The translations under genes were made by a program, and so were the position numbers. Source: an uncultured Clostridia bacterium (GTDB lineage: Bacteria > Bacillota > Clostridia > UBA1381). Taken from it: a stretch of 64,000 nucleotides of DNA. The notes beneath the pieces are model-generated. The model was given only the letters and a program-made list of their open reading frames with translations, had not been told where the DNA came from and did no database searches. The stretch covers positions 67,012 to 131,011 of the forward strand of contig CAKSOE010000005.1 of NCBI GenBank assembly GCA_934476675.1, read 5' to 3'. Position 1 is the stretch's first letter; each line of letters begins with the position of its first letter. Below, piece by piece: positions 26,376 to 35,826 of this stretch.

Positions 26376-28009
26376 TCGCTGCCTCCCGAGTTAATCATAC
26401 CGAAAATCATTTTTGCCGCCTCCGCACGCGTCAGCTTGCCGTGCGGCTCAAACATATTGCCGTCCCTGCCCGAAATAATACCGCTGCCGCGCAGAGCGTA
26501 TACCGCAGCTTTCGCATAATCGCTTATGCCGTCATCATCGGCAAAGGGGTTGTCTGCTGTGTTTTCTTCATTGTACGGCAGAGCACGGTATATAATTGCC
26601 GCCGCCTGTTCACGGGTAATCGGCGCATCCGCTCCGAATTCATCATCGGAAACACCGTTTATAATTCCGTTTTCGTATGCCGCGGCAACATATTCGGCGC
26701 ACCATGTTCCGTCAACGTCCTTAAACGGAAGCGGTTTCTGCGCCTTTTCAAGCTTAAGCGCTCCGCAGATAAGCTTTGTAAATTCGGCTCTCGTTACCGG
26801 TGAGGACGGCTCAAACGTGTTGTTGCCATATCCGCTGATAATTCCTTTATCATACAGCGGAATGATGTATTCGTATGCCCAGTGCGTATCGCTCACATCG
26901 GAAAATACATTTTTTTCGGCGCTGTCGTAATAATCCTTTCCGGTGTCGGAAATCGGCTGTGCCGTAACTTTGCCGGATTTTGTTCCGCCCGATGAAGAAC
27001 CGCCGCCGCCCCCTCCGGCAGACGGTTTTGAAAGCAGAGAATTATAGAATACGGCAAGCTCCGTAAGGTTTTTTGCCGAAGAGCTTAACAGCTTTGAATA
27101 TACGGCGTCCGAGGCGGAACGCGAGAAATCGAAGCCAGCGTTCTCGTATATGCTTTTGTATTTTTTTAAATACGAGGGAATATGTCCGTATCCGCGCATG
27201 GAATAATTTTTTATCACATGATATGCGGTAAGCTTTTCAAATTCCCTTAAAAAATCGTCCGCGCTGTAATATGTATTGTTAAGCAGGTCGCTGTTAAACG
27301 CATTTCTGCCGCTGACATTCAGCGATTCGAGATAATCGGTATACGCTGCCGTGGCGGTTAAATCCAGTATGTCGGCGCTGTTTATAAAGCCGTCCGTGAA
27401 TACGCAGTCCGAAAGCCTGTCATTATACCCTGCAAGAACAAGGCATTGATTAAGCAGTTTATAAAATTTATCCGTGTCAACAGCAAATTTTTTGCTTTCC
27501 TGCAAGTCTTTTACATTTTTTATAACTGTTGTTATAGTTTTTTTATCCGCATTTATGTACAGCGGATGCTTGGCGAGACTGAAAATTTTTATAACCTCGT
27601 CAAGCAGCGTTTCGTCCGGTGAAGATGTGTTGTTAAGCTTTTCGATTACGCTTTCCTTAACCGTTATCGGATAAAATTCAAATTCCTCCGCTTCGGACAT
27701 TACATCATCGGTTGTTACGTATACCGTATAAAGTCCGCCGCTTTCGGTGTTGATGTCAACATCAAACGAATAAGCATTGTCCGCTGCTGTCATGCTGCCC
27801 AGATACTGCACGCTCTGCTCGGTTTTCTCCAATGCGTCTGCGGAAGTGTAGCCGGGATTAAGCACAAGCAGCGTTATGCGCTGTCCGCTGTCCGCACTGC
27901 CGCTTATGCGGACTGTGCCGGAGGACGCGTCCGTAAGAGTTATTGCCGCCTCTGCCGGCAACTGCATCGCCATTATGCCGATAAGTGCGGCTGCTAATGT
28001 TTTTTTCAC
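26372..28009 (-). CDS. Secreted protein with three C-terminal SLH domains
   Basis: This 545-aa protein starts at GTG with AGGAGG upstream and has a signal peptide (MKKTLAAALIGIMAMQLPAEA). An Ig-like N-terminal domain (about 22-120, SGTVRISGSADSGQRITLLV) is followed by a helical middle (about 120-325), a Gly/Ser linker, then three SLH repeats (about 365-545: FSDVSDTHWAYEYI, FKDVDGTWCAEYVAAAYENG, YAKAAVYALRGSGIISG). SLH repeats bind pyruvylated wall polymer. It lies directly after the solute-binding protein gene and is coupled to the next SLH gene. Function beyond surface anchoring is unknown. Confidence 0.8.
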   Translation of the reverse strand: MKKTLAAALIGIMAMQLPAEAAITLTDASSGTVRISGSADSGQRITLLVLNPGYTSADALEKTEQSVQYLGSMTAADNAYSFDVDINTESGGLYTVYVTTDDVMSEAEEFEFYPITVKESVIEKLNNTSSPDETLLDEVIKIFSLAKHPLYINADKKTITTVIKNVKDLQESKKFAVDTDKFYKLLNQCLVLAGYNDRLSDCVFTDGFINSADILDLTATAAYTDYLESLNVSGRNAFNSDLLNNTYYSADDFLREFEKLTAYHVIKNYSMRGYGHIPSYLKKYKSIYENAGFDFSRSASDAVYSKLLSSSAKNLTELAVFYNSLLSKPSAGGGGGGSSSGGTKSGKVTAQPISDTGKDYYDSAEKNVFSDVSDTHWAYEYIIPLYDKGIISGYGNNTFEPSSPVTRAEFTKLICGALKLEKAQKPLPFKDVDGTWCAEYVAAAYENGIINGVSDDEFGADAPITREQAAAIIYRALPYNEENTADNPFADDDGISDYAKAAVYALRGSGIISGRDGNMFEPHGKLTRAEAAKMIFGMINSGGSE

Positions 28010-28030
28010 AAGGTTTCCCTCCTAATGCTT

Positions 28031-29632
28031 TTATCTGCTCAAATATCTGTCATAAGCCGCCTGTTCAAGCTCCACCGCTCTTTCAACGCCGAGAGTTTTT
28101 AACGTTTCAAAAAATTCGTCAAAATCGGAGATGGGACGTACACCCATTATCAGCTCGTTTGTGGTGTCGCTTACATATGTTTTTATATCGCTCATGATTT
28201 TTGTGTATTCGCTCATTTCCTCCGACGGCATCGAAAGCGGCGGCAGCAAATGCTTGTCGGCGTCGGTATCCGACCATTTTTCAAGCGCGTCATGCTGCTG
28301 CGGATAGATAAGCTGCTGCTTGTACGCGTCAAGGCTTGCATAGCCGGGGATACTGTATGTGGTGTGCGTGTAATCGGTAAGAACTTCCGAAATGGTACGT
28401 CCGTCGGGATTGTGCATAACAAAATCGGTGTATTTCGGCGCACCGTCAACCATTGTATAGGTCTTGCCCTCCGTGCCATAGTGCTGGAGCATATGTCCCT
28501 CATCGGTAAAGTTATAGTCGAGGAAACGCGCCGCAAGCTCCTTGTTCTTGCTGCTGCCGCTTATTACGCAGTCGTAAAATTCTCCCACGATATTTATTTT
28601 CTGTCCGAAAGCGGATTTCTGCCCTTTTTCAAGCACAGGATATTTTGCCGCGGCAACCTCAAACTTCGGATTGCTTGCCTTGCCGTTTGCCGTCCATGTT
28701 CCTATGCCGCTTGCATTGTAGCCATAGGTAGCTCCGACTTCGTTATTAAGCATTTTTGAATTCATTGTCGCTGCGTCAATCGAAATATAGTTCTGGTCAA
28801 TAAGTCCCTCGCTGTACCATTGCGCAAGCGTTTCTATCGCCTTTTTGTAATTTTCGGTTGCGGGGCCGTATACGATTTTGCCGTTGTCAACGTACATTCC
28901 CTGCGTTGTGCCGTATGCGCCGAGAAACATTCCGTTTGCAAGGAATGTGGATTTGATTGACAAAAACGGCGAAACTCCCTTTGCCTGTTTGAATTTTGTA
29001 AGCATTGTGTGCCATTCGTCCATTGTTTCGGGTATTTCCAGACCCAGCTCATCGAGCCAATCCTTTCTTACGACAGGGCCGCAGTAAACTCTTTCCTCGT
29101 CCAGATCGCGCACGAACGGAAATACATAGTAATTACCGCCGTCCGTCTGCAAAAGCTTGTCAAGACCGTCAATCGTCTTGATGTACTTTGTCATGTTCGG
29201 AATATATCCCTCCATTGCTCCGTTAAGCTTTGTGATGTAGCCTTTGTCGATGAGATCGTCAATATCGTCCGATAAATTCATCCAGTCCCACGCGATGATG
29301 TCGGGCATTGAGCCGGACGCAAGCAGCAGATTGAATTTTGTTTCTTCCTGACCTGCCGGCGGATGAACAAATTCCACATTTATGCCTGTTCTCTTGTTTG
29401 CCTCCTGCGCATACTGCGTATCGGTAGCAGTCGTGACAAACTTTGATACAGCCGAATTAAGCCCAACCCAGAATGTAACCTTTTCGCCTTCCGTTTTAAT
29501 CGGGTATGTAACCTCTCCGGCAGGGTATTTGTTTGCGGTGTTTTCCGCCTGCTTTTGCGCGCAGCCTGCCGCAGAAGCGGCAATAAGCGCCGCACACAGC
29601 AGCGTTAATGTGGTTTTTCGTGATTTTTTCAT
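28031..29632 (-). CDS. Oligosaccharide ABC transporter solute-binding lipoprotein
   Basis: This 533-aa family 1 extracellular binding protein is of the LplA/YtcQ type. The lipobox is SAAGC (cysteine at about 24). EGEKVTFWVGLNSAVSKF opens the mature domain, with NKRTGINVEFVHPP and MPDIIAWDWMN typical of the family. Length (about 530) fits the class that binds larger oligosaccharides rather than the 420-aa maltose-type. It is followed on the operon by SLH genes and preceded by two permeases; no ATPase gene is present, as is usual because these systems share an MsmX-type ATPase encoded elsewhere. Confidence 0.93.
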   Translation of the reverse strand: MKKSRKTTLTLLCAALIAASAAGCAQKQAENTANKYPAGEVTYPIKTEGEKVTFWVGLNSAVSKFVTTATDTQYAQEANKRTGINVEFVHPPAGQEETKFNLLLASGSMPDIIAWDWMNLSDDIDDLIDKGYITKLNGAMEGYIPNMTKYIKTIDGLDKLLQTDGGNYYVFPFVRDLDEERVYCGPVVRKDWLDELGLEIPETMDEWHTMLTKFKQAKGVSPFLSIKSTFLANGMFLGAYGTTQGMYVDNGKIVYGPATENYKKAIETLAQWYSEGLIDQNYISIDAATMNSKMLNNEVGATYGYNASGIGTWTANGKASNPKFEVAAAKYPVLEKGQKSAFGQKINIVGEFYDCVISGSSKNKELAARFLDYNFTDEGHMLQHYGTEGKTYTMVDGAPKYTDFVMHNPDGRTISEVLTDYTHTTYSIPGYASLDAYKQQLIYPQQHDALEKWSDTDADKHLLPPLSMPSEEMSEYTKIMSDIKTYVSDTTNELIMGVRPISDFDEFFETLKTLGVERAVELEQAAYDRYLSR

Positions 29633-29668
29633 CTTGATCTGTCCTTTCTTTTATTTATAAAATTATTA

Positions 29669-30556
29669 TTAACCCTTTACGGCTCCGGCAAGTGCGCCCT
29701 TTACAAAATATTTCTGCAAAAACGGATATGCGCACAGTATCGGCAGCGTTGATACTATTATAGAAGAATACTTGATTGTTTCGGAAACCATTTCCTTGTC
29801 CTCGCTGCTTGCGGAGGTTGTCATGGAGGCGGTGTCGTTGCTTATGAGTATTTCCCTTAACACAAGCTGTAACGGATAAAGCTTCCGGTCATCTATAAAG
29901 ATTGACGCGTAAAACCATGAGTTCCATATCTGAACCGCATAATACAGCGCAATAACCGCCAAAGTAGGCTTCAAAAGCGGCAGACATATCTTAAACAATA
30001 CCGTCATATGCCCTGCGCCGTCTATTGTTGCGGATTCGTTTATGCTTTCCGGCAGTCCGTCAAAGCCCGTGCGCATAAGAATAAGATTAAACGTATTGAG
30101 CGCCGTGGGCAAAATCATGGCAAAAATAGTATTTGTAAGATTAAGACCCTTGACTGTCAGATACATCGGTATAATTCCGCCGGAGAAGAACATACTCGAT
30201 ACTATAATCACCGTTATCGGCTTTTGCCACATAACCTTTTTTCTCGACATAAAATATCCGCCCAAGGTTGTAAGCAGCATACTGAGCGTCAGATGCAGCA
30301 CAATTATAAGCAGCGTATTTTTGTAGCCTATTGCTATCATGGGGTATGACATAACGCTTTTGTAGGATTCCATGCTGAATCCCAGCGGATGCCACAGAAA
30401 ATTTGTATTTTTTATTATCTGCGACGGCTCGCTCACCGACGCAAACAAAACGTACAGCATCGGGTATACGCATATAAGCATGGCAATAAAAAGTATCGCC
30501 GCGTTTATAAATCCCAAAAATGCTTCGCCTTTTGTTTCAAGCGCTTTTCTTTTCAT
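29669..30556 (-). CDS. Oligosaccharide ABC transporter permease (LplC/YtcP type)
   Basis: This 295-aa membrane protein of the carbohydrate MalG-like class has six predicted helices. The EAA loop reads ESATIDGAGHMTVLFKICLP, with LKPTLAVIALYYAVQIWNSW following, and the C-terminus YFVKGALAGAVKG is characteristic of this subfamily. AAAGGAG precedes the ATG. It pairs with the LplB-type permease 13 bp upstream to form the membrane channel for oligosaccharides bound by the 28031-29632 lipoprotein. Confidence 0.93.
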   Translation of the reverse strand: MKRKALETKGEAFLGFINAAILFIAMLICVYPMLYVLFASVSEPSQIIKNTNFLWHPLGFSMESYKSVMSYPMIAIGYKNTLLIIVLHLTLSMLLTTLGGYFMSRKKVMWQKPITVIIVSSMFFSGGIIPMYLTVKGLNLTNTIFAMILPTALNTFNLILMRTGFDGLPESINESATIDGAGHMTVLFKICLPLLKPTLAVIALYYAVQIWNSWFYASIFIDDRKLYPLQLVLREILISNDTASMTTSASSEDKEMVSETIKYSSIIVSTLPILCAYPFLQKYFVKGALAGAVKG

Positions 30557-30569
30557 AGCTGTTCTCCTT

Positions 30570-31547
30570 TTACCATAAGCTTGTTTCGCTCACCCGTCTC
30601 GAAATAAGGTTAGCGGCGATAACAAGCCCGAAGTTAATTATTGAATTGAAAAATCCCACTGCCGTGGCATAGCTCCAGTCGCGGTCGATAAGTCCGCGCT
30701 GATATGTATAAGTCGATATAACCTCCGCTGTCTGCTTTGTCAGAGAATTGTATAAGAGTATGATTTTTTCATATCCTACATTTAAAAGCTTTCCGACGGC
30801 AAGTATCAGCATAATTGTTATTGTGGGGAGCATTCCCGGCAGCGTTACGTGCCAGATCTGCTGCATTTTTCCGGCACCGTCTATTTTTGCCGCTTCGTAC
30901 TGCTCCTGCTCAATCGCCGTGATTGCCGCGATGTATATAATCGAGTCCCAGCCGGCGGTCTGCCATATGTTGCTTATAACATATATCGGCACAAACAGGT
31001 TTTTGTCGTTAAGCATCGTTTTTGCCTCCGCACCCGTAAGATGCGATATAAAAATGCTTATTATACCTGTGTTGCTTGTGAAAGTTTTTATCATTCCGCA
31101 CACAACCACAAGCGAAATAAAATGCGGAAGATACGTGACCGTCTGTACCAGACGTTTGTATTGATTGTTTTTTACTTCATTAATCATCACCGCAAGTATA
31201 ATCGGAATGGGAAATCCGAAAACAAGAGTCGATAAGCTTATGATGATTGTGTTTTTCATAACGCGCCCGAAATAAATTCCGGTAAAAAACTCTTTGAAAT
31301 ATTTCAGTCCCACCCATTTACTTGCCATGATGTTCTGCATATACGACATATTCGGCCGCATATCAAAATCCTTGAACGATATTATAAGTCCGTATGCCGG
31401 AAAAATAAAAAACAAAACGTAATACAGCATGACGGGTAATATAATCAGATACAGTGTGCGGTTCATCTTCATATCCCGTTTCACCCTCACGCTGAATTTC
31501 AATTTTTTAATACCGGTTGCTTCTGCTGCCGGTTGTTTCATAATCAT
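30570..31547 (-). CDS. Oligosaccharide ABC transporter permease (LplB/YteP type)
   Basis: This permease of about 325 aa is first in the operon. MNRTLYLIILPVMLYYVLFF is helix 1; the EAA loop reads YEAAKIDGAGKMQQIWHVTLP; the C-terminal SVTSLW-like tail ends the family core. The start is ATG 31547 (AAAGGA five bases upstream) or the ATG two codons later. It faces the AraC-type regulator across a 249-bp intergenic region containing a promoter and three candidate operator sites. Confidence 0.92.
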   Translation of the reverse strand: MIMKQPAAEATGIKKLKFSVRVKRDMKMNRTLYLIILPVMLYYVLFFIFPAYGLIISFKDFDMRPNMSYMQNIMASKWVGLKYFKEFFTGIYFGRVMKNTIIISLSTLVFGFPIPIILAVMINEVKNNQYKRLVQTVTYLPHFISLVVVCGMIKTFTSNTGIISIFISHLTGAEAKTMLNDKNLFVPIYVISNIWQTAGWDSIIYIAAITAIEQEQYEAAKIDGAGKMQQIWHVTLPGMLPTITIMLILAVGKLLNVGYEKIILLYNSLTKQTAEVISTYTYQRGLIDRDWSYATAVGFFNSIINFGLVIAANLISRRVSETSLW

Positions 31548-31598
31548 CAATTCCTTTCATAGTCAAAAATTTTTACAGAGAGCTCTTAGTGCATTTTT

Positions 31599-31627
31599 AT
31601 TTTATATTAGCCGCACGCATTTGTAAA
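31599..31627 (-). promoter_or_regulatory. Promoter of the polysaccharide transport/lyase operon
   Basis: Minus strand: TTTACA (31627-31622), 17-bp spacer, TAAAAT (31604-31599). The -35 is non-consensus, as often for activator-dependent promoters, and the nearest candidate AraC site begins 27 bp upstream of it. Confidence 0.65.
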
Positions 31628-31653
31628 TACACCTTTTTTTAATATATGTGCCG

Positions 31654-31730
31654 AAAAACAAAGGTTAGGGCATTATGCGGCTTTGTGCGGTATAAAGACC
31701 TTTGCTTTTTATGTGTAACCTTTGGTTTTT
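31654..31730. promoter_or_regulatory. Three copies of an ACCTTTGnTTTTT site between AraC regulator and transport operon
   Basis: A 13-bp unit occurs at 31698-31710 (ACCTTTGCTTTTT) and 31718-31730 (ACCTTTGGTTTTT) in direct orientation exactly 20 bp apart, and inverted at 31654-31666. Direct repeats two helical turns apart are the usual geometry for AraC-family dimers. They lie between the divergent promoters, so the neighbouring regulator is the obvious candidate ligand. Confidence 0.65.
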
Positions 31731-31796
31731 GCGTATATACATTTGACCTCCTGTGTGATATAATAAATTAAAACACAAGGTATTCGGAGAAGAATT

Positions 31797-34055
31797 ATGC
31801 GAAAAAATTTTTTTGAAGGAAAGATTGACCGTCGGTGGTTCAATGATTACATATACATTATATTTACCGCGATAATTATAGCGGTCGTTTCATACGGAAT
31901 AAGCATCAGAGTGCTGTATGGCGAGGTGGAAACCTCTACGGAGTTTTCGGCAAAGCAGCTCGGAAGCACCTGCGATAATATTTTCGGCGAGGTTTCCGGC
32001 TCGATGTGGAATTGTTCAAATAACAGCGAAATAAAAAAATATTCCGAACTCACAAAGCAGTCCAATGAGTCCGTAATTATGGCGCGCGATATTTCGCGTA
32101 TGTTCGGAAACGAGATAGGCTATTCGGAATGTATAGAAAGTTTTTGGATTTACTGCGGCGCATCCAATACGATTATAACTCCTCAGGGCGCGGTGAATAT
32201 AAATACGTTTTATAATGCGTCGATTGCGGAAAATGCGGATATATCGTATCAGGATTTTATTTCGGTTATAACAACCGATACAAAATTCCGTTTTGTTCCG
32301 CTCGGAAACAGCAACTGGTATCTCATTGTAAACAGAAGCTTCTGCACAAAGCAAAGAGGATTTACCGACACCACCTTTGTGGGAGTGGTGCGCAAGGACT
32401 ACATTACAGGTTCTTTTGAGGAAATTGCTCATACTTACGATCTGGACGTTATCAGATACAGCAAGGAGGGCTTCGGCGGCTTTATATATCAGAACAAGCT
32501 GACCGACCAGCTTATTAAGGCAGTTCCGGAGGAGGAGCTGTTAAACAGAAAAACGCTCAAAATAGGCAGAAAAACGTATAAGTGCATTAATGTGCGCTCC
32601 GAATTTGACGATTTCAGCTATATTGTGCTGATTCCTATGTCAAATTTACAGCTCAGAATCATTCCGGTGCTTGCAATGGAAATAATAAGTATTCTGATTA
32701 TGCTTGTCGTGTGCGTTTATATGTCGTTTAAGTTCATACACAGAAACTACACTCCGATAAAAGCCATAATGAACGATTACGGCAATCTTATAGATAAAAA
32801 GCCCGGCAGCACCGAGCTTGACACAATAACCGAAATGCTTTCGTCAATCACGAAAAACTATAAAAACCTTGACAAAAAATATCATCTGTCGATTAATGTG
32901 TTAAAAAACAGCTTTTTAAACGACCTTGTTGACGGAAAAATATCCGATAAGGAGATTTTCGATATTCTTTCGGCAAAATACAAAATGCGGATTATAGGCG
33001 ATAAATTCGCTATGATTGTCATAAGCGTTGAGGATAAGGGCATATTCCATGACGATGATCAGCATTTGCAGCTGGTGTTTTCAAACATCATGGAGGAACT
33101 TATAAATACCGGAGGTTACAGCGGATTTTTGTTTGAGCATACGAATTATTACGCCTGTCTTGTAAATGCGGGTGAGGATTTTGTGACGGTCGACGATATA
33201 CGCAACGAATTGTATGCCGTATGCGTTAATGCGCGGCAGATTATTTCGGAAAATTTTGAAATTAAATACACATTTTCGATAAGCGATATATACGATTCGT
33301 TTGTTAATATCAGAACTGCGTTTCTTGATGCAATGTCCGTAATTGATTATAATATGCTCAACAGCACATCGCATATATTCAAAAGCGAATTTGAGAACAA
33401 TACCGTTCTCGGCAGCAGTGAGGTGTATTCGCCCGATTTAATCATGGCAGCGATAAAAACCGCGGATTCCGCAAAGCTCGAAAACATTCTGCGCCATAAC
33501 GTAAATACGATAATAAACAGCAGCAATGTGCAGTTTTATGCAAAGAAGTGTATGCTTATCAGTATTCCGGTGTCGATATATAATTTTGTGTCGGCAATCG
33601 ACAAAAATCCCGTAAGATTTACGGAGGAATTTGAAAATACAATGAAAAACATACACTCCGAGGAAAATCTTATGGTGTGCCGTGATGAAATTTACAAGCT
33701 CGGAAAATCAGCCTGTGAATTTGTAAGGGTATATAATGAGAAAAACAAGTCCATTACCGACAAGACGGATTTGTTTATCGAGGAGCATTATAACGATGCG
33801 AATCTTAGCGTGGCATATATTGCGGATAATCTGAAGCTTCATTCGGTGTATCTTTCCACAGCATACAAAAAGAAAGCCGGAATAAGCATACCGCAGAAAA
33901 TAACGCAGATCCGCATGAAGCACGCCGCAGCGCTTTTGCAGAGCGGTAAATACAATATTCACACAGTTTCGGAAATGGTAGGCTATTCAAACGACCGAAC
34001 ATTTTCAAAAAACTTTAAAGAAACATACGGTGTCAGCCCCTCCCAATTCAGGTAA
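31797..34055 (+). CDS. Membrane-bound AraC-family sensor-regulator
   Basis: This 752-aa protein resembles the YesN/YtdP-like class found beside Lpl-type transporters. One membrane helix (about 18-42) and a second (about 288-315, EIISILIMLVVCVYMSFKF) bracket an extracytoplasmic Cache-like sensor domain. A cytoplasmic linker (about 370-620) follows, then the AraC DNA-binding domain at the C-terminus (about 655-752) with two helix-turn-helix units (LSVAYIADNLKLHSVYLST and HTVSEMVGYSNDRTFSKNF). GGAG precedes the ATG. It probably senses oligosaccharide outside the cell and activates the divergent operon through the repeated sites at 31654-31730. Confidence 0.9.
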   Translation: MRKNFFEGKIDRRWFNDYIYIIFTAIIIAVVSYGISIRVLYGEVETSTEFSAKQLGSTCDNIFGEVSGSMWNCSNNSEIKKYSELTKQSNESVIMARDISRMFGNEIGYSECIESFWIYCGASNTIITPQGAVNINTFYNASIAENADISYQDFISVITTDTKFRFVPLGNSNWYLIVNRSFCTKQRGFTDTTFVGVVRKDYITGSFEEIAHTYDLDVIRYSKEGFGGFIYQNKLTDQLIKAVPEEELLNRKTLKIGRKTYKCINVRSEFDDFSYIVLIPMSNLQLRIIPVLAMEIISILIMLVVCVYMSFKFIHRNYTPIKAIMNDYGNLIDKKPGSTELDTITEMLSSITKNYKNLDKKYHLSINVLKNSFLNDLVDGKISDKEIFDILSAKYKMRIIGDKFAMIVISVEDKGIFHDDDQHLQLVFSNIMEELINTGGYSGFLFEHTNYYACLVNAGEDFVTVDDIRNELYAVCVNARQIISENFEIKYTFSISDIYDSFVNIRTAFLDAMSVIDYNMLNSTSHIFKSEFENNTVLGSSEVYSPDLIMAAIKTADSAKLENILRHNVNTIINSSNVQFYAKKCMLISIPVSIYNFVSAIDKNPVRFTEEFENTMKNIHSEENLMVCRDEIYKLGKSACEFVRVYNEKNKSITDKTDLFIEEHYNDANLSVAYIADNLKLHSVYLSTAYKKKAGISIPQKITQIRMKHAAALLQSGKYNIHTVSEMVGYSNDRTFSKNFKETYGVSPSQFR

Positions 34056-34059
34056 TCCT

Positions 34060-34167
34060 CTAACGTGAAAAATACGCGGCGCATCTCACCTGTTTTCAGG
34101 GCTCGGAGTATATACATACGCCGTCGCCCTTCAAACAGGCAATCTGCTTGCGTCTTTTCCACGTTAG
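34060..34167. repeat. RY-core stem-loop repeat element (34-kb copy)
   Basis: This 108-bp element begins five bases after the AraC gene stop. Outer arms CTAACGTGAAAAATACGC and GCGTCTTTTCCACGTTAG are largely complementary. Inner arms CCTGTTTTCAGGGC and GCCCTTCAAACAGG also pair. The apex reads, on the minus strand, CGACGGCGTATGTATATAC then TCCGAG, the core shared with copies at 45.6, 61.2 and 63.8 kb. The following region, 34168-34306, is AT-rich with a dyad (arms AAAATTCAAAATTT / AAATTTTGAATTTT) and no gene. Confidence 0.85.
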
Positions 34168-34306
34168 CACATTAGGTTTACGTTGTGATTTATGTTGTGA
34201 TTTATGTTATAACTTATTTTGGGCTTCCTCCATGGGGAAGGCTTTAAAATTCAAAATTTCAAGTTATCCACTCTTTTCAAATTTTGAATTTTATATATAT
34301 TATAAT

Positions 34307-34341
34307 TTATGCCGCAATATAGCGGCGGAATGGAGATAAAA
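34307..34341 (+). promoter_or_regulatory. GCCG-hairpin/Shine-Dalgarno leader motif (copy 2)
   Basis: TTATGCCGC-AATATA-GCGGC forms the stem-loop, followed by GGAATGGAG and the ATG at 34342. A TATAAT immediately precedes it, so the hairpin would sit at or near the 5' end of the transcript. Confidence 0.7.
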
Positions 34342-35757
34342 ATGGAAAGATTGAAAAAAACGGGAAAACTGGAGTACAAAAAAAGTGCGGATATTAAAAA
34401 GTCACGTATCGGAATAGGCTTTGAAAAGCTTGACCGCGATGTGTTTGATCCGACAAAAGCCTACGACAAGCTTGCGGCTGTCGGTATAAAATATGTCAGA
34501 CTGCAATCCGGCTGGGCAAAAACCGAAAAACAAAAGGGAGTATATGATTTTGCATGGCTTGATGAAATCGTGGATAATCTCATAAGCCGCGGCTTTATTC
34601 CGTGGATATGTCTTTGCTACGGCAATGCGCTCTATAATGAGGAGGCAAAGGAATCCTTCGGCGCTGTCGGCTATCCGCCGATTTATACGGAGGAAGCGAA
34701 AAAGGCATGGGACAATTATGTCACGGCTTTGGTGACGCGGTACAGGGACAAAGTCGGAATTTATGAAGTCTGGAACGAACCGGACGGCGTGGAATGTTAT
34801 TGCTGGAAACACGGAACAAACGCAAAGGATTTGGGTGAGTTTACGATGGCAACGTCAAAGGCGATACGCAAAGCAAATCCCGATGCAAAGATTATAGGCG
34901 GAGTTATTTGTGTTCATTCGCTGACGTTTTTAAGCGATGCGTTTAAAACGGGAATGGCGGATTACATAGACGCGGTGAGTTTTCATGAATACACCCATGA
35001 CGAAACACATCTTTTCGGGCGTGTTTCATCTCTGCGCGGACTTTGCGATATGTATAACCCGAATATAAAGCTTGTGCAAGGCGAATCGGGTTCACAATCG
35101 CGCAGCGATGGTGCCGGCGCGCTTGCCGGAGGTGCGTGGACGGAGCGCAGACAGGCAAAACAGCTGTTAAGACATACCGTTGCCGACCTCATGACGGAGG
35201 TGGTATTTACTTCGTATTTTTCGTGCATGGACATGATAGAAGCGCTCAACGGAACGATAGGGGACAAGGCAAGTTATCTCGATTACGGGTATTTCGGCGT
35301 GCTTCGTGCCGATTTTGATGAAAACGGATATTCTACCGGCGAATATTCCGAAAAACCGTCTTATTATGCGCTCGGAAATTTATGCGCAATTTTCACGGGA
35401 GAATATGAGGTAAAGCCTGTGCCGATAATGTTAATGAAGAAACCGTCACCGCGTATTTTCGGCACTGACGATACGGAAAATATAACAAGTGCGGGATTTG
35501 TCAGAAAGGACGGCAGCTGTGCGTTTGCCTACTGGAAAAGCACAAATCTCATGACGAACGAATACGAATCAACCGTTTCGATACATTATGCGGATATAAA
35601 GGGAGCAGTGCGTCTGATTGACCCGTATGACGGTTCGGTGTATGAAATACCGGAAAGCATGACGGAGCGTGAGGGTACGTCAGCGGTTACTTTTAACAAT
35701 CTTCCGCTGAAAGACTATCCGCTGATACTTACCTTTGGAGAGTTTGTAGAAGAATAA
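34342..35757 (+). CDS. Clan GH-A glycoside hydrolase (GH39-like)
   Basis: This 471-aa TIM-barrel glycosidase has no signal peptide, so it probably acts in the cytoplasm. The acid/base glutamate is in YEVWNEPDG (strand 4) and the nucleophile in KLVQGESGSQS (strand 7). VRLQSGWAKTEKQKGVYDF near residue 55 is typical of GH39 and related families. A C-terminal beta domain covers about 370-471. The start at 34342 is set by GGAG six bases upstream; an ATG 33 bases earlier lies in the hairpin. It lies downstream of the regulator and probably processes imported oligosaccharides. The precise family could also be GH5- or GH30-like. Confidence 0.8.
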   Translation: MERLKKTGKLEYKKSADIKKSRIGIGFEKLDRDVFDPTKAYDKLAAVGIKYVRLQSGWAKTEKQKGVYDFAWLDEIVDNLISRGFIPWICLCYGNALYNEEAKESFGAVGYPPIYTEEAKKAWDNYVTALVTRYRDKVGIYEVWNEPDGVECYCWKHGTNAKDLGEFTMATSKAIRKANPDAKIIGGVICVHSLTFLSDAFKTGMADYIDAVSFHEYTHDETHLFGRVSSLRGLCDMYNPNIKLVQGESGSQSRSDGAGALAGGAWTERRQAKQLLRHTVADLMTEVVFTSYFSCMDMIEALNGTIGDKASYLDYGYFGVLRADFDENGYSTGEYSEKPSYYALGNLCAIFTGEYEVKPVPIMLMKKPSPRIFGTDDTENITSAGFVRKDGSCAFAYWKSTNLMTNEYESTVSIHYADIKGAVRLIDPYDGSVYEIPESMTEREGTSAVTFNNLPLKDYPLILTFGEFVEE

Positions 35758-35781
35758 GCAGTGTACATATTCCATCATAAA

Positions 35782-35826
35782 AACAGAGCATATTGAAACA
35801 GTAAATCAATATGCTCTGTTTTTTTT
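35782..35826. terminator. Bidirectional terminator between the GH-A gene and the GH3 remnant
   Basis: Arms AACAGAGCATATTGA and TCAATATGCTCTGTT surround a 9-nt loop. The plus strand continues with TTTTTT and the minus strand with TTTTTA, so it can stop transcription from both convergent sides. Confidence 0.88.
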
